Below are positions 13,101 through 27,041 of a stretch of 64,000 nt of DNA, piece after piece. Source of the stretch: Anticarsia gemmatalis (Eukaryota; Arthropoda; Insecta; Lepidoptera; Erebidae); contig NC_134760.1 of NCBI RefSeq assembly GCF_050436995.1, forward strand, positions 10,248,001-10,312,000, given 5' to 3'. Position 1 is the first letter of the stretch; the number at the start of each line of letters is the position of its first letter. Both the position numbers and the translations under genes were made by a program. The notes below the pieces were generated by a model that searched no databases, was not told where the DNA came from, and saw nothing but the letters and a program-made list of their open reading frames with translations.

Positions 13101-16100
13101 TGTGATTAATAAGTTAGGGCTTACGTGTACGCTTGCTGGATAACTTTGTTGCACGTTTGCTAAGACAGTGTGTAGTATGTGATTGAAGTTCTTAGGAGTC
13201 CGCTACATCTTCATCTTGTTAAATTGAATGCAGAGGTCGTAGTAATGTCGTTATTAAATTCGATCTTGTGAGGAAGGAATATTGAAGTAGATATGTTATA
13301 CGTAACTTTAAGCCAGACTGTATTTGTTCTTTTAAAAGTCATAACCTTTAAATCGTGCTTAAAAGTCGTATTTTGAAGAATTAAATAGGATCGTATTCTG
13401 AAGCATTTTAACTACATATATAAGAGGTTTATAACTTTTACATACTTTTGTCAATCCTTTCCCCGTTTACTTTCCTTGGACAGATTTTTCATCAATATTA
13501 TCTTACAGTTTCCGACTAGAATATACATACATACATAATATCACTCCTTTTTCACAGACCAAAGAACGGCACTTGGTGCAATCCTTACAAACTTTCTTTG
13601 CCTCACTCACATTCATATATTTTAACATACAGGACCGGTTACGAGTACAACTTAGATACTAGACAATACTTTGCCTACAATTTACGTAAGGCCAGAACAA
13701 ATAGTCAAGCAAGTGCTCTTGACTGCAATGATTAGATTGATAGTCTCCTCGCGTCAGCAGGTAGCGCGACGATCGCTCTCGTCTTTATAAAGATTGATGA
13801 ACAAAAATATACCTATACTTGTATATGTTATATTATTCTTCGTGCATGTTTATTAAAGCCATATTTTAAGAGGGATTGCGTGATATGAGACGCAGGTTTT
13901 GTCTCATATCCTGACTTTTGAAGACATTACGACGCTTATTTAAAATCTGTATAAGTTTTCTGTGAAAATTGCTACTGACTCAATGCGATGTCCAGTGAAC
14001 TTATTAGTGTATGGCTACCGGTATGCTGAATTTTATTGTATATAATCACTGTTTGTTAATATAAGTGTAATTCAGGTAACGGTTAAAAGTAGTTTTTTGA
14101 AACAGATTTATGAATATAGAAACCTTACTAGTATATTTCTAATCCAACATTATTCATAAAATCTAATTTTTAAAATAAACCTATTTGAATTTCGCCCAAT
14201 ATTTTGGGCCCCAAGAGCCAAAATCATAATATTAGCTAAACACAAATTCTCACATTTATAAATCTAAATTATAAATACAAAATACAGATAGTTAATCTCT
14301 ATTTTCTATACAACAATGACACTGAGCTAGGTGAATGAGCGAGGGCCCCGGGGGTCTAGTTCATATTGGGGCCCCAAGCCCCGGGGCTCCGATGTGTTAT
14401 TATTATTGCAACTCCCGCTGTCCGCTCGCAGCTCGACTCAGAATAATAAACAGCTGTTTTGAGCTTTATTAGTTTTCAATTCAAATTATTTAATGTATAT
14501 TTATTGTATTTTGGACTTAGTTGAGTGTATTTTAAATTGCAAGAACTATTACAGACTTTAGTGTCAGTAGATAATAGATTTTTTTTTTATTTCCGAAAGA
14601 ATTTACAAAGGGTGGTTTTAACATAATTACTTTGTATCTTATAAAAAATATTGAAGGAGAGAAGGAAAATATTGTCAACTCGCTACGTTACCAAACTCTT
14701 AGGAAAAGATTTCCTGAAAATCGACTCATAGTCTATTGTCATTTATCGATCCAGGTTATATACAGCTGTCATTAACGAGGTAATGATATATCTATCCAAA
14801 AATATATTCATTTAAATCATTAAATTTGTAAACTCTTTTTCCTAATAGCAAATAGCAAAAAATCCTTACGAAATCTTTATTATATAGCATACTTCAAAGT
14901 TAATTTGCAAACCTTCTTTATAACATCAAAGTTAATTAAGTAATGGGTAACACCTACGGCTAAACTCATTCGTTTTTTATAGAACACCATAGGGGCATCC
15001 TTTTCATCCTCAAAGGGACACCGTGCGAGTTTCCAAAGTAATTTTCGTATTTTCTCTCGTATTTGTAGTGATTAATCACACTCTTGTAGATGTTAGATAG
15101 CCTATAGCCTTCTTCGTAAATGTGACTATCTTAATTAAAAAGATATTTCAATCTGTTCAGTAATTTCAGAGGTTTAAACAACAACAACGAGCCATCATAA
15201 ACTTTTTTACTTTTGGAACAAAGAAAGGCTAGATTCCACCATGCTGGCCAAAATGCTGATTGAGCTCTATGTATGCATTTCAAAACTATTTGAAGACTAC
15301 TAACATTTTATTTCCTTCACTACTCAAATTAGTGATAATTATTTTTAGCACACAATAGATATAGTTGAAATAGGTACAATTTAAAACATTCTATTGCAAT
15401 TTTTATTCAATTTGTAAGAAAATCTTCGCGATGCCTGTACGTTTGTAAAGTTTACATTCAATTCAGTCGGAGAGGAAACGTAGAATATCGCTTATTGAGT
15501 CGAGTGCAGATGCGCTAACAACCTATTGTGTTGCCATCTTGTTATTGAACTTTGAAATGTAACGGGGCACTTTGTTATGGAGCTCGCTATTTACAAAGAT
15601 ATTTATTGGAAAATAAATTGTTTTTTAAATCGTAATGATTTACGTACGGACAAGCCTAACTCGTTACAACTTATTTTAGGGGTGACTTAAATAAATAGCC
15701 TATTTTTAAAGCGTTTGAGAATGTACTATAAACTCGACTACCACCGCTCTATGGATCGTAAAATAACTTGGACAACGACGACAGGAAAAGGATTTTCAGG
15801 TCTGCTTGGAAAGACTTCGCCTTGATCATCCTGTTGGTAGACCTGTCAGCTACGTATCCTTTGCATTATATCTTCCTTCTGTATTGCTGATTTTTTTTGG
15901 CGGCACCTAAAAACTGCACTAAAGAAAACATATGGTTATAATATTATGCTCATGGTTATATTCTCCAAGATACAAAAAAAGTACCACGTAAACAAAATCT
16001 TGCATAACCAATATTTCTTATAAATAAACATAAAAAACCACAAAACGGGCAAGAAATACTTACACAAGGATATAACTAACTAATGAAAAGCTCATATTGC

Positions 16101-17244
16101 CAAGATTTCCCATCACATTACCATAACACGGAGCGCCTCTTGCACCCCATAGCACCCCATAGAGCCTGTAGGGTGGTAAATTAAAATAATAAAGCTCTGT
16201 TAAACCATGGTGTTATGCCATGGTGATATCATTTGGTGATGTTTACAACCGTTTTGTATTCGTTTTGTTAATTGTTTCACTGTTATGGGGACAGTAATTT
16301 TCAAGTTAATTTGGCAAGTTTTGGAAAAGTAATTTTCGGTAAGCTTTGTTATTAACGCTTTATTATATTTTCGGTACATGATAATCATGATATAAAGTCT
16401 TACTAAGTGATTAGCTTCGGTGTTCGATAAATCTACAGAATTTATTTTCTAGTCATTATTCAAAACTGTTTAAAAATCATTGATTTCCCTAAAAGAATAA
16501 CTGCAGTCGGTAAGTCCTTACAATAAATATTCGTTGTTAATAGAAAACCTCGATCCCGACACACAGAACATATAATAATATGACTACTCTCTTATTCTAA
16601 ATTAAAACCAAGAAAAAAATGTCTGAAGATATTTTTCGTAAAAAATTGCTCCCATTTGGACATATCGATTCGCACTAAACGTCGCACGTCGCGAAGATAC
16701 GCCGTCTAACAAATCGGCAAATAAAGAATCGGCAACTACGCTGACAATAATCTGGGCCATGATGAGGGCTGCCACTAGGTATTTTACCCCTCTTTACCTG
16801 ATATATGCAGCCAATTTTTAAGGGAACAGGCTTGGACTATGAAAATCCTGTGCAGTTTACAATTATATCAAGTCATGCCTCTAATATTGATACGTTAGGT
16901 ACTTATCACTATAAACTAAGTCCTGCACAATTGGCTGGTTTTAATAAAACTAGCCGTAGCCGAATATTGGCAATGAGGTCAGTATACTTATCCCAACTCC
17001 AAGAAGGACCTATTTTATCATTTTGCGTAGTTTAACGTCTATGCTATCACAGTTAAGGCAGTTATGCAGTTACAAATAAAATAGTATTTTTTCCTCTAAC
17101 TTGCCAACCAGCGTAAAAACTATCATCCCCTATTTACCATTTAAAAGGTTACCTTTAGTAAAACAACATATCGAAATAAATTCAGCCGTTTAGCCTTAAA
17201 ATCACAGCAAAAAATACTATTGACATTTCATCTATTTCTATTAA
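10102..17244. other. non-coding, presumed intron
   Basis: Mostly featureless AT-rich DNA. A moderately GC, non-repetitive block at 11270-11430 (with GGCGTGGCTAATCACCCGAG) and the GC island at 14340 stand out and could be regulatory. The frame at 16805-17035 was not recognised. Confidence 0.5.
14340..14392. repeat. GGGGCCCC-rich island
   Basis: GGGCCCCGGGGGTCTAG and TTGGGGCCCCAAGCCCCGGG in AT-rich surroundings. TTGGGCCCCAAG also occurs at about 14204-14215. Confidence 0.6.
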
Positions 17245-17299
17245 GCATCAACCCTAGACTTTCCTCCCTCACCCCCCTCCCCTCGCGTCGCAGGTGAGA
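17245..17299 (+). promoter_or_regulatory. possible second recursive-splice site
   Basis: A long C/T-rich tract (TTTCCTCCCTCACCCCCCTC and onward) leads to GTCGCAG|GTGAGA with the junction at 17293/17294. The arrangement matches a ratchet point, but the donor is GTGAGA rather than GTAAGT and the last ten bases of the tract include G. Confidence 0.4.
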
Positions 17300-19927
17300 T
17301 AAACGTATAGTTCAATAGAGCGATGCCGTTAAACACTTTCTTATACCTAATAAATTGCACAGGTAACTATTTCTAGTGAATTGAATCGGCGCGGAATGCT
17401 GCCACGATATTACTGTCACCTGCAGATAACTGATACGACTTTATATCTTTTGAATTATACATTTGAAATTTTAAGAGGAAAATTTGAGGTAATATTGTGC
17501 ACCGAGAGAGAATTTTTCTTTCAAACTATAGAATTAAAAAGTTTTTGTACTTAGCGGGAAATTAGACCTGACTTTTATAGTAATATTGGCCAAATAACTT
17601 GATTATTTTCCAATTACTACGGTATACCACAGCTACGTTAAAACACTGCGTGTCATTTAGAATAACAACGTTGCATTAAGACAAATCGCATTTTAAAGCA
17701 ATGGTCCTGAGACAGTTGTCTGAATAGAAGAAGTTGCATTTGATTTTGATTTTTTGGCAACTGGGTCCTCAAACAGCTAAATAATTTTAATACAGTTTTA
17801 AGACATTTTAATTCAATCTATTTTATTATTGCTCACCTATATCTCAGCAAAGACGTAACATAAGACACATTCTATCAACACACAAAACAGTACATAGACG
17901 ACTTCATTAGAATGTGCAATACAAACATTATCATAATGTTAGAAGCAACGATGTCTGTAGGTAGCAAGGCGCGCGGTTAAATCGTCCGTGTAATCTCATC
18001 AGCGCGTCCGCAACTCAATTGTTACGTTTCACGGTGATTCTGCCACAATGGGATGCTGGAATATTATAAGATGTACGTCACTTCACATTCAATTGTAATG
18101 GGGGAAAAGATTTTGTGCTTAGATTGTTCTGTTTTGATTTCTTTTGGCTTTAGGTATTCCAATCTAAACGAGAAATTTACCTAGGGCTTACATGTAGTAT
18201 TAAATAACCTGCATTCGTACAGATGCTATTTAGAAAATACTTAACCAAAATAGTTTAGAATTTTTTCTTATAGAAAAACGCCCCGAGATCTCAGAAAATC
18301 ATTTTTTTCAAACTCAACGCGTTAAAGATTGCTATCTTATTTATTTATCGAAAACATGCAACGAGTGCTTTGCACTACTTTTCCTTCAAAATAAAATAAA
18401 GCGGCTGCCAGCTTTACAAGTTTGACTATTTTTATAATAAAACCATAGTTAATCTATCACGAAAACTATCCGACTCAAATAAATAAAATCAATTAATTTT
18501 TTCAACGCACTTTGCATACGAACCCAACCTTTCCGGTCCATTGGGCCCACATATTCTAACATAGCGGAACCCTACAAATCAGATTGCAGGTGTCCGATCA
18601 TTGATAAACACAGACCAGACACCAACGCCCCCCCTCCCTCCCCCCTCTAGCCGCACTTCCGTGGCCTTGGGAGATATCGTCGAGGAAAACTAGGGCAGCT
18701 GATATAGACCTGAATATTTTGCGATACACGCTCATTTATAGTTTTATTTTGATTGTTCTGTGTAGTGTGTACTCTGTGGACGTAGTGGCTGAGTCGTGTG
18801 AAGTGTTGAGAAGGCGATAGTGTTTGTTTGGACGTTAGTTGGTTGATTTTTGTTTGTGTTAGACGTTCATTTTAGATGTTGAGGGGAAATATTTTTTATA
18901 TATCAGTTTTATAGCTGTTTATATTTTTTGCTATGTAATTTTTTTGTATAAATAGTTATAAACGGCACAATCATTGTTCCGTAAAGTTGACCAGCCCTAT
19001 TGCTTCTAAAAATAATTCTAACATAAGCTTCCCAAAGGATTTTATCTCTTTAAATAACATCGCCCATAATCTTTAGACACTAAGAATCTAGACATATAAT
19101 AGGATTTCACCATGTAATAAGATACTAAAACAAGCTTTAAAAGTAGTAGTCTCATATAAACTAAGGCGTGCAACGTTTTGGCGTCGGCACAAATCAGATA
19201 GCGGCGCACCGGTGCTGCCGGCCACGATTTATACATACGCCGTGTCCCATACGTGCTAACTGGACTCACTAACTTAGTAACGCTATTAGCTTTTTACTAC
19301 CAAACACCTGCTTTTATAGAACTCCCTATCGTAACTGTTAAATAAGAACTCTTATAGGATAGTCTATCCTTTACCAATTTGATTTGCGTTTATCTTCAGT
19401 ATTGCCTTGAAATCAGCATTTGGTTGGGTTTCATTTTAATAGATGATTCACTTTCAAACTAACCTCAATGTGTAGTGTAAGTCAGTAAGCTCATCTCACT
19501 GGTCCATTTGGATTTGAACCTTAGACTATCTTGATGCGTAGTCCGTTATTTCAACCGTTTTTCAAAAGGCACGATCCCGACCTAATAAGTAATGCTTATG
19601 TGCCGACCTGTAATTCGTTATTTTAAAATTTACCATAGGTCAAATGACTTCGTCTCGTCTTTCGAGAAATTCAAGTTAAATATTAATAAAGTACTCATAG
19701 GTGACATCGAAATCCTAGTAATACCACGATCAAGTCTGTCACGAGTGCACACGTGAGTGCTCCGAGCTTCGGGGAACACATTAAGCGTTTGCCCTCAATT
19801 GGCATGTTATCACTGACTGCATTAGTACTAATATCTCCTGGAAGCTATGCGCACTTGATAGCAATTAGAGCGTAGGTTGTTATGAATTTGATATTGAACA
19901 TTTCATATAGAAATGTTTGACGGCGTA
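17300..19927. other. non-coding, presumed intron
   Basis: Contains a C-rich stretch near 18626-18650 followed by a leader-like G/T-rich stretch (about 18750-18840) that could be a non-coding first exon; no clear donor follows. Confidence 0.4.
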
Positions 19928-20120
19928 GCTGCTTGTGCTCACCGGTCGGTTAAAAAAGCGATCTGTGAGTAAAGCAACCTTTGGCGCGGTCATTTCATAG
20001 ATAGATGACCGCTTAGTGGCATTTAAGCTAGACGTCTCCGTGCTTCGGAGGGCACATATAAAGTAGGTCCCGGTTTTTGTCTACTAATATAAAAGTTGAT
20101 AAGTCATGCCAAAGGTCTTT
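19928..20120 (+). mobile_element. 5S-rRNA-like SINE, copy 1
   Basis: Contains AAGCAACCTTTGGCGCGGTC, ATAGATGACCGCTTAG, GTCTCCGTGCTTCGGAGGGC and GTCCCGGTTTTTGTCTAC. The AAGCA...GGTC...GATGGGTGACCG layout resembles the internal promoter of 5S rRNA. Shared with copies at 55600 and 63935. Confidence 0.65.
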
Positions 20121-20341
20121 TGGCCTAGCCATACGACTGACGACAAACAACCACATCTATGCGGTAAAAGACCCAGCTATGAGACAACAATAGTTTGCAA
20201 AACTAATAGTAAAGAAGACGAGTGTTTAATTATCTGTGTTAATCCGAACTTTGCCATCTTTTTCCGAGTCGTCATTTTGAGAAAGCGCACTGATAATAAT
20301 AAAAATGTTTCAATAATTAATTTGAAAGGATTTTTGAGATA

Positions 20342-20391
20342 CTGAATAAACGTATGATTGGAATACGTTTATTCAGAATACGTTTATTCAG
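20342..20391. repeat. 14-bp inverted repeat plus direct copy
   Basis: CTGAATAAACGTAT (20342-20355), then its reverse complement ATACGTTTATTCAG at 20363-20376 and again at 20378-20391. Confidence 0.9.
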
Positions 20392-20957
20392 AATTTCCTC
20401 TTAAAGATTTCAGAGTATTTAGCGGACGTGAGTGGTTAATTACAGCTCTCTTTTCTCAGTAATTTCTTTTATTTTAGTAAACAGGAAATTATAAGGAAAA
20501 TGATCGTAATAAGTATACGCATTCATGTTTTTCGGCAATCATATTAACAAACGTAAAACTACCCACTTTAATTTTATTACAAAAGTTTTAGTTCAACGGC
20601 ACATTTTCCTTTATGTTATCAAAACTTTCCTTCCTTCGTAGACCTGTAGTATGCCACTAAGGTACCTGATAACTATAATGTATTAAACACCTGGTTGTAC
20701 TCGCTTATCTACAGGATGTGTCGGACCGGAACCCTGTCCCATCCGTACACTATTCGATTAATGCTGTTAAGAACTGCTACTGTACCTATTGTGTTACCTG
20801 GTCTATACGGTCGGCAATAACAGCTTAGTTTGAAATAATTTATAATGTTTGTCTTTTCTAATATTAGGATTTTGTGTATTTGTCGTACATATTATTATGT
20901 CGTTACCTCGTTTGCTTACATGACGAATAAAAGACAACTCTATATTTGTGAGATAAC

Positions 20958-21079
20958 TAACCCCCGGTTTCTGAGGTACATTAAGCGGTAATGTACTATT
21001 CAATTGCATTTAAACTCATATAAAAAACCGCTATTGAATAGATAAACTACCGCTAAGCGTACTCAGAAACCGGGAGTTA
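20958..21079. mobile_element. fold-back MITE, family B copy 2
   Basis: TAACCCCCGGTTTCTGAG ... CTCAGAAACCGGGAGTTA with internal AATAGATAAACTACCGCTAA; TA at both ends is consistent with a TA target duplication. Confidence 0.85.
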
Positions 21080-21293
21080 GTGAATTTCCATCATAAGAAT
21101 AAGTAGCTAGATGATTGTCCTCTTCAAAACCTAATCATTCCTTTACATAATTTTGAATCATACATTACATAACATGTCTACTTCCATAGGTACTTAGAAT
21201 GTTACGCTGTTTATATTGACTTAGTTACGATACGAGTGTGTACACAGCGAGCATGTGTTCAAGATAATAAACAGACAATACAAACATACAAAC

Positions 21294-21387
21294 ATGGTGC
21301 ATAAGAAAGAACAAGACTGTTTACTCGAACTCCTTAGTTTGTTGTGCGACCAAAAAGCTCCCGCAAAAAGGAAAAAAATACAAAAAG
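21294..21387 (+). CDS. candidate small alternative first exon
   Basis: ATG in good context (CAAACATGG) opens a 31-codon frame MVHKKEQDCLLELLSLLCDQ followed by a Lys-rich end (KAPAKRKKIQK), up to AAAAAG|GTGAGA. The exon ends in phase 1 with G; joined to 43064 it would give Val and continue into FPNVPAAPG. It could equally belong to a small nested gene: an acceptor at 21469 (TAAATTCTACAG) would give only a few more codons. I do not recognise the peptide. A one-in-three phase match is weak evidence. Confidence 0.25.
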
Positions 21388-21537
21388 GTGAGACTCTATT
21401 TTTAAAATTTATTTTATTATGGCAACATTAATATTTTGACATTTGGGTTTCATTTTTTAAATTCTACAGCGGTGTTCTACAACGTAGTGATGTGATATCA
21501 GTTATCGATTTGACGACGTGAGAATCGACTTGACAGC

Positions 21538-21867
21538 ATGTCAGAGGTTGTACGCAGCTCGAACACCGCTGCGACAGCATCGCTCGTCATAACATTTGGT
21601 TATTCGTGGCGCAGGTTAATTAAACTCGTGCCCGTGTCACTGGCTCTCGCCTGTCATGTTACATTCAAATTGGAAATGACAAGTCATAGCGCCCCCGATC
21701 CCGACGTGCATAGCTCCGAATACCGGAATGGTACATTATCACATATTTCACAAGATTTCCCATCATCGTCCCAAATTGGGAACGGGATTCCGATTTCTTT
21801 GCCCTTTTACCCTACTTTGTGCGTTATAAATTGTGTATTTGTGGCCAATATCCTTGCTACCGTATAG
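21538..21867 (+). other. 109-codon open frame of unknown status
   Basis: ATG frame beginning MSEVVRSSNTAATASLVITF in DNA somewhat richer in GC than its flanks. No recognised domain, no clean splice context. Listed because it lies just after the candidate small exon at 21294 and could be part of the same nested unit or an old repeat. Confidence 0.15.
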
Positions 21868-21999
21868 CTGTTATCTAATGCATAATATTATGAACCACTT
21901 ATGAATCTAGTTTGTAATCAATGTCGCTCTTATCATTACGCCTCTGCGGTAAACTAATTGCGTATATAAAAATAACGTGTTATATGAGACAGGCTGCGA

Positions 22000-24900
22000 C
22001 TTAAGTGGCTATACATCATGTGTGACCCAGTTCTCGTAAGTACATGAATACCTTATCACGGCGTATTTACGCATAAATTCGTAATTTCACTGAATCGTAC
22101 GGTGTCGAAGCATTCTCTCGGAATGCTCAGCGAACATAAATTTATTTTATTCCGCCGAAGCAGCTGACCGCTTAATTCTGAAACGGAATTTGTAACGTGA
22201 AACTTTCACGATATGTATGTTCATTGCTCAAGTGAAAATTAATGTTGTTTTCGTTTTTAATGGGCCAACTTTATTTTATTCATATTATTTTCAGAAGTGT
22301 GCTCTAGCTTTTACTATAAATCTCGTGAATGGATTATATTTTAATCCGTAGCAAAGTAATAAAATAAATAATATTGGTAGTAATCTAGACAAGTAGCACA
22401 TTACTCACCGTAAAAGTTAAACGAGGAAAATCAATTTAAAGGTTAAACTTATCGTAATTAGATAGCACAAATATTTATAAACTAATATACGCATCTATAT
22501 AAATAAAAAGTAGCACAAGTTCACAACCTAGATCTGAGACACGATCGATAACACGTACTGTCTGAAATAATACTTTTAATACCTAACACAGGTGCTATCA
22601 GCTGTTCCACCTAATTGTTGTGGGTGAGGCTTATCACCGCGATACGACACAACGCTACATTGATAACAGCAACAGTCGCCGGCCGCGCGTCCGTGAGTAA
22701 ATTTACTCGCCGGTACCTAAAAAAAACAACCACATACCAAAAAATAATATTTGCACTACAAACGCGCGCTAAACGGTTAAATTGCTAACGGTTTTTTTAA
22801 ACAACGAACTGAATATTTTGAATTCAGAACTATTTTAACGAACGATATTTAAACTTTTTTTTTTCGAATTTGAAAAAAGTTTGTGATGTGACTGTGGTTT
22901 TGTTTGTTATCGATGGTTTTATCGAGTAAGATGAGTACTTTTTGGGCTGATTTCCTGTATGCTGCGGCGAATCACCCGTTCCCGTCGATGCCGGTCGATC
23001 TGCTGTCACCATTCGATCATAGGAATGAATTTAGTTAGTATATTTATGTTTGTGGTGTCCTATGAGATAGCGATCGTCTTTGTTTGATAAATCCTTTGTG
23101 TGAGAGATAAGTTATGTTCCAAAATGTTTACGGACGTCATCAAGGTAACACTATTGTTACTGATAAAGCCGGTTACACATAAACATTGGTACTTAAATAC
23201 AGGAAATTAGAAAATTACATACTTTCATACGAATATTGACACATTTTATGGGTTCATATTTTTTAAACTGAAAGTAAAAAAAAAAATTAATTGAATCTTT
23301 TTTCACTTTCAATTTCATTCCTTATACCAACGAGGAAAAGGCTTACAATACTTGACACACTTATCAATATAAGTAACATATAAAGTACGTAATCGTCATG
23401 AAAACAATACATTTCTCAATAAATTTGAATCATACATTTGTGATACAGTCATTAACAATGTATAGAATAGTGAACGTTTTGACCCACAACTTGTTTATAT
23501 ATTCATCACCAACGCTATCAATAATGTTCGCCGCGTATCATTTATGCATCACATATAATCCAGTCTAGGTCGTTGAGGTCAACGAACTCCGAATTTGGTT
23601 GCATAAAGAAAGTTCTGGAAAAACAGATCTTTTTGCATTATAGAAGTCAGTGGGCAAAGTTTTGTTAGCAAAATTTTTAAATATGCTAACCATATTACTT
23701 TAGCTATGGGACTGATGTAAACGGTAATTTTATTTTTATTAATAATAAGTTTAGTCATTTAATCTAGTTAATGGGTTTCTACGATTGACGCAAAAAACAT
23801 ATATTTTTAAATGACTGACAGAAAAGAGTTTCTTAATTCGGACAGGTAGGTACGGTAGGTTTCTTTCGTATGTACACCGATGACGCTAAGATTTTCTAAT
23901 CCGGTTAACGTGATTTTTATTGTAATTTATGGTGTTCTGTAGCCTTAACAGCATCTTTAGATTGTACTTGATCAATAAAAGAGTTGGTTGCTCGAGAAAA
24001 GAAACTGTATGATACTCAAGTCTTACTCTTTTTTATTGTCAATAATTAACATCTTGTCTGTGAATGTCAAAATTATACTCATATTAATTTCGATGATTTG
24101 CTGATAATACATCTTAATCCTATTCGAAATTTGTACAGGTATTTAGGTTTGAAAAAAAAGGTGTAATCATTTCATTTTTTAAATATTAACGTCTCAAATC
24201 AGAGACAACGAAAACGAATCACAGTAAGCTTATCATTCAATACATATTCATGTATAATAAAATCCCGTGTAAATATTCAACAGTACTTAAGTTACAAAAC
24301 GCTTGATTTACAACTACAGTTCGTGACAACGACTGTTTATCAGTATGCATCACATTGTGTAAACATAGGACAAACAAACAAATAAAACAATTTGATATTG
24401 CACCCGCTTTTTAATAGGGACAAATATCTGTTGTAAACTGAATTACTGATTGGAATTAAACTGCAACTGTGAAAATATACATGTTGTTAATTTCAAACAG
24501 TGGTGAAAAGGCATGGTTTTAATCGAAAGCCTTATTATTGGGATTAATAGAGGATTATATTATGTTTTTTAAACTTTAATAACCTGTACAAAGATAAGGG
24601 TACTATTGATTCAGTTATAATAATTTCAAGAATATTTCAAAATTCGTAATTGTTAGTATAAAATTCGGTGCATCTACATAAGCCATTTTGAGACACTAAC
24701 CGTGAAAAACAGTCTCCGCAATAATTTTGACTTTAAAAACATGATCCGGATTATATGATACTTCCGATAATATGGATATTTGTTACTCAAACAAACCAAA
24801 ATAGCTTTCATATACAGACAGTTTAAGTAAACATTTATTCATTTTAAGAATATTAATTTATATACTGGTTTATTTACCCCTGAAATCTTTTCACGCGGTC

Positions 24901-26500
24901 ACGAAAGCAGAATCTACTTTCTTTTTAATATATCAGCTGTAATAATCAAACAAGAAAAAAGAAATTGAAATCAATCATATACTAATACATCATCAAGTCC
25001 TTCGACTTCAAAGCCTTTTTATCAATTCAAAAATAGTGCACATCTCTTGCAATTTATCTATACATCAAACTTGATTCATCTGACGTCCGAATATTTGACG
25101 TAAATCCGAACAAACAACCATTTATCACAGGCTTTTGTTATTTTATCGCAAACAAGTTATATAATATAATGTAACGTGTTAAATTGTTTATACAATATGT
25201 GGAAATAAATTGCAAGTCGATACTTGTTATAGAAGATGGTGGTAGATTAATGAATGCCAAATTTAGGTTTAGAAGATTATTAATTTTTAAAATATTAAGG
25301 TCTTTGATAATTACTATCGTGACTTTTTGATGGTGATGGTTTTCGTTTATAAGCCTATAATTTTCCTTCTTACTCTCTACTATATTTTTCAAGGATAATG
25401 TATTGATGATATTTATGTCTTTGAATTAATTAAAGATTTGTTACATCTAGTTTTAGCATTCTATGTACTCGATTGAAGGAAAAGTGGACCCCCCTAGCAC
25501 AGGTATTCTTCTACTTAAAAGAAGACCCCCTTCACTTGTATCATTTGAGAAATGCTTGTTGAAATTAATGAATGTTTTTTGTAATCCACTTTTAGAACTT
25601 TTTAATATGAAATGAAATTCTAGAAAACACACGTTATCCTTGAATTAGATATCTTTACACATGTCTAACGTTAAGAAACAACTAGGCGTCAAGTTAACAA
25701 AACTACAACAACATCTCTATCCCATAAACAAACACTAACACAACACAACAAAATTAAAATACTTGTCCCAACTCAACCGTCCAAGCAGCTGCGGGGACAC
25801 TTTCCAAGATCCCGTTATTTATCTTTCGGACCAAACCGTAGGAACAAACTGTCCTAAACAAACTGCTCTCCGACAACAAGAATGTTCCGCACGATACTAA
25901 TTAAGGGACACTGTTCTATGTTGTGAAGTAATTTGCGATGTTTTTTTCGTTTAAAGTTTTTTGTCCGAGAGTTCTCTGTCGCAGGTTTTGTGTAGCAATG
26001 TTGTGGCTCTCGTAAAGGTAAAGGTGAATGTGGAACAACAAATTGGTTTGGCTGTAATTACAAACATTTTGCTTGTCTGAATAAAGTAGAGTAGCAGTGT
26101 ACTATCTACAAAAAGCATAGAAACTTTCCTTGAGTGTTTTGTTGATTTATTTTGTGAGGAAATATAATGTTTTCAATTAAAATGATAAAGTAACAAATGA
26201 TACACGAACGCGCCACAGTCACATTGCGGCAGGGGTTAAACTCATGAAAGGCCAGTCCATATAAAAAATACTCATTATTCATTACAAACCTTGACAAAAA
26301 AACTTTTTGTCGGCTGTAACGACCTCGTTCTATTGTGTTTAAAATTAAATTAAGTCCTTAAATCTTTTTCCATTTTGTTTCCAACTAAAAACACCGTTTA
26401 TCCGACTTCCCCAATCAATATTTCGCTTTGATCGCTCAACCTTTGAATTTCTTAATTAAATCAGTATTTTCGGGAAACAAAGGCCCCACTCTATGTATTA
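22000..26500. other. non-coding, presumed intron
   Basis: AT-rich. Only 22590-22720 stands out (CAGCTG, GATAACAG, a GC patch and the 14-bp palindrome GAGTAAATTTACTC); possible enhancer. Confidence 0.45.
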
Positions 26501-26803
26501 AATCGCCATGCACGAGCGAGTTCATTGTTTTTTTATTGCTTCGACAAAGGGACGCGACCTTGTGAAACGCGACTGGAAATGTATTCCTTTTTATTTTTCC
26601 ATATCGGCGTTAAGCGTACTTACCGTTGCGCAAACTCAATGAGTTATCGCGAGCGCTATCGTTTCGATTACCTTTATCTTTGGATGCCAGATAATAGACA
26701 TTGTGACGCCTACGCAACGCACCTGATCTTCACAAAAGAGCAACCCCATCTGTCAGTGCCGTTTTCCACTCAGATGAACACTCTCGCGCCATCTGTTTTA
26801 TCT

Positions 26804-26826
26804 TATCGATATAAGAAATATCGATA
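26804..26826. promoter_or_regulatory. tandem DRE-type boxes (TATCGATA x2)
   Basis: Two exact TATCGATA sequences at 26804-26811 and 26819-26826. This is the DREF-bound core-promoter motif known from Drosophila. They lie about 220 bp upstream of the candidate first exon at 27042. Single TATCGATA sites also occur at 35548, 38266 and 45023, so one alone means little; the 15-bp spaced pair is distinctive. Confidence 0.45.
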
Positions 26827-26889
26827 CCTCAGTGAAATCACGCGCGTCACTGAACATTTTCTATTGGATAGTGATGTGCCTTATCTAAT

Positions 26890-27041
26890 CTGTGTGTAGT
26901 TAAAGTAACACTATCGGTGCGAATCGAACGTGTTTTAGTGTGTAATTGAAAATTTGTAAATAATTATGTGAAAATGTTTTGTGTTGTGTCGCGGGGTGTT
27001 TTATTGGCCTGTTTGTTGTGTAGTGTTGTTAGTTAGTCGAT
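26890..27041 (+). promoter_or_regulatory. 5'UTR-like leader
   Basis: G/T-rich, AGTGTGT/GTTTTGTG-type sequence of the kind common in moth 5'UTRs, between the TATCGATA pair and the ATG at 27042. No TATA box was seen. Confidence 0.25.

Noticed and set aside
26525..26899. 124-codon plus-strand frame overlapping the TATCGATA boxes
   Set aside because: Better explained as promoter-proximal, moderately GC DNA; peptide unrecognised and frame spans the putative core promoter.
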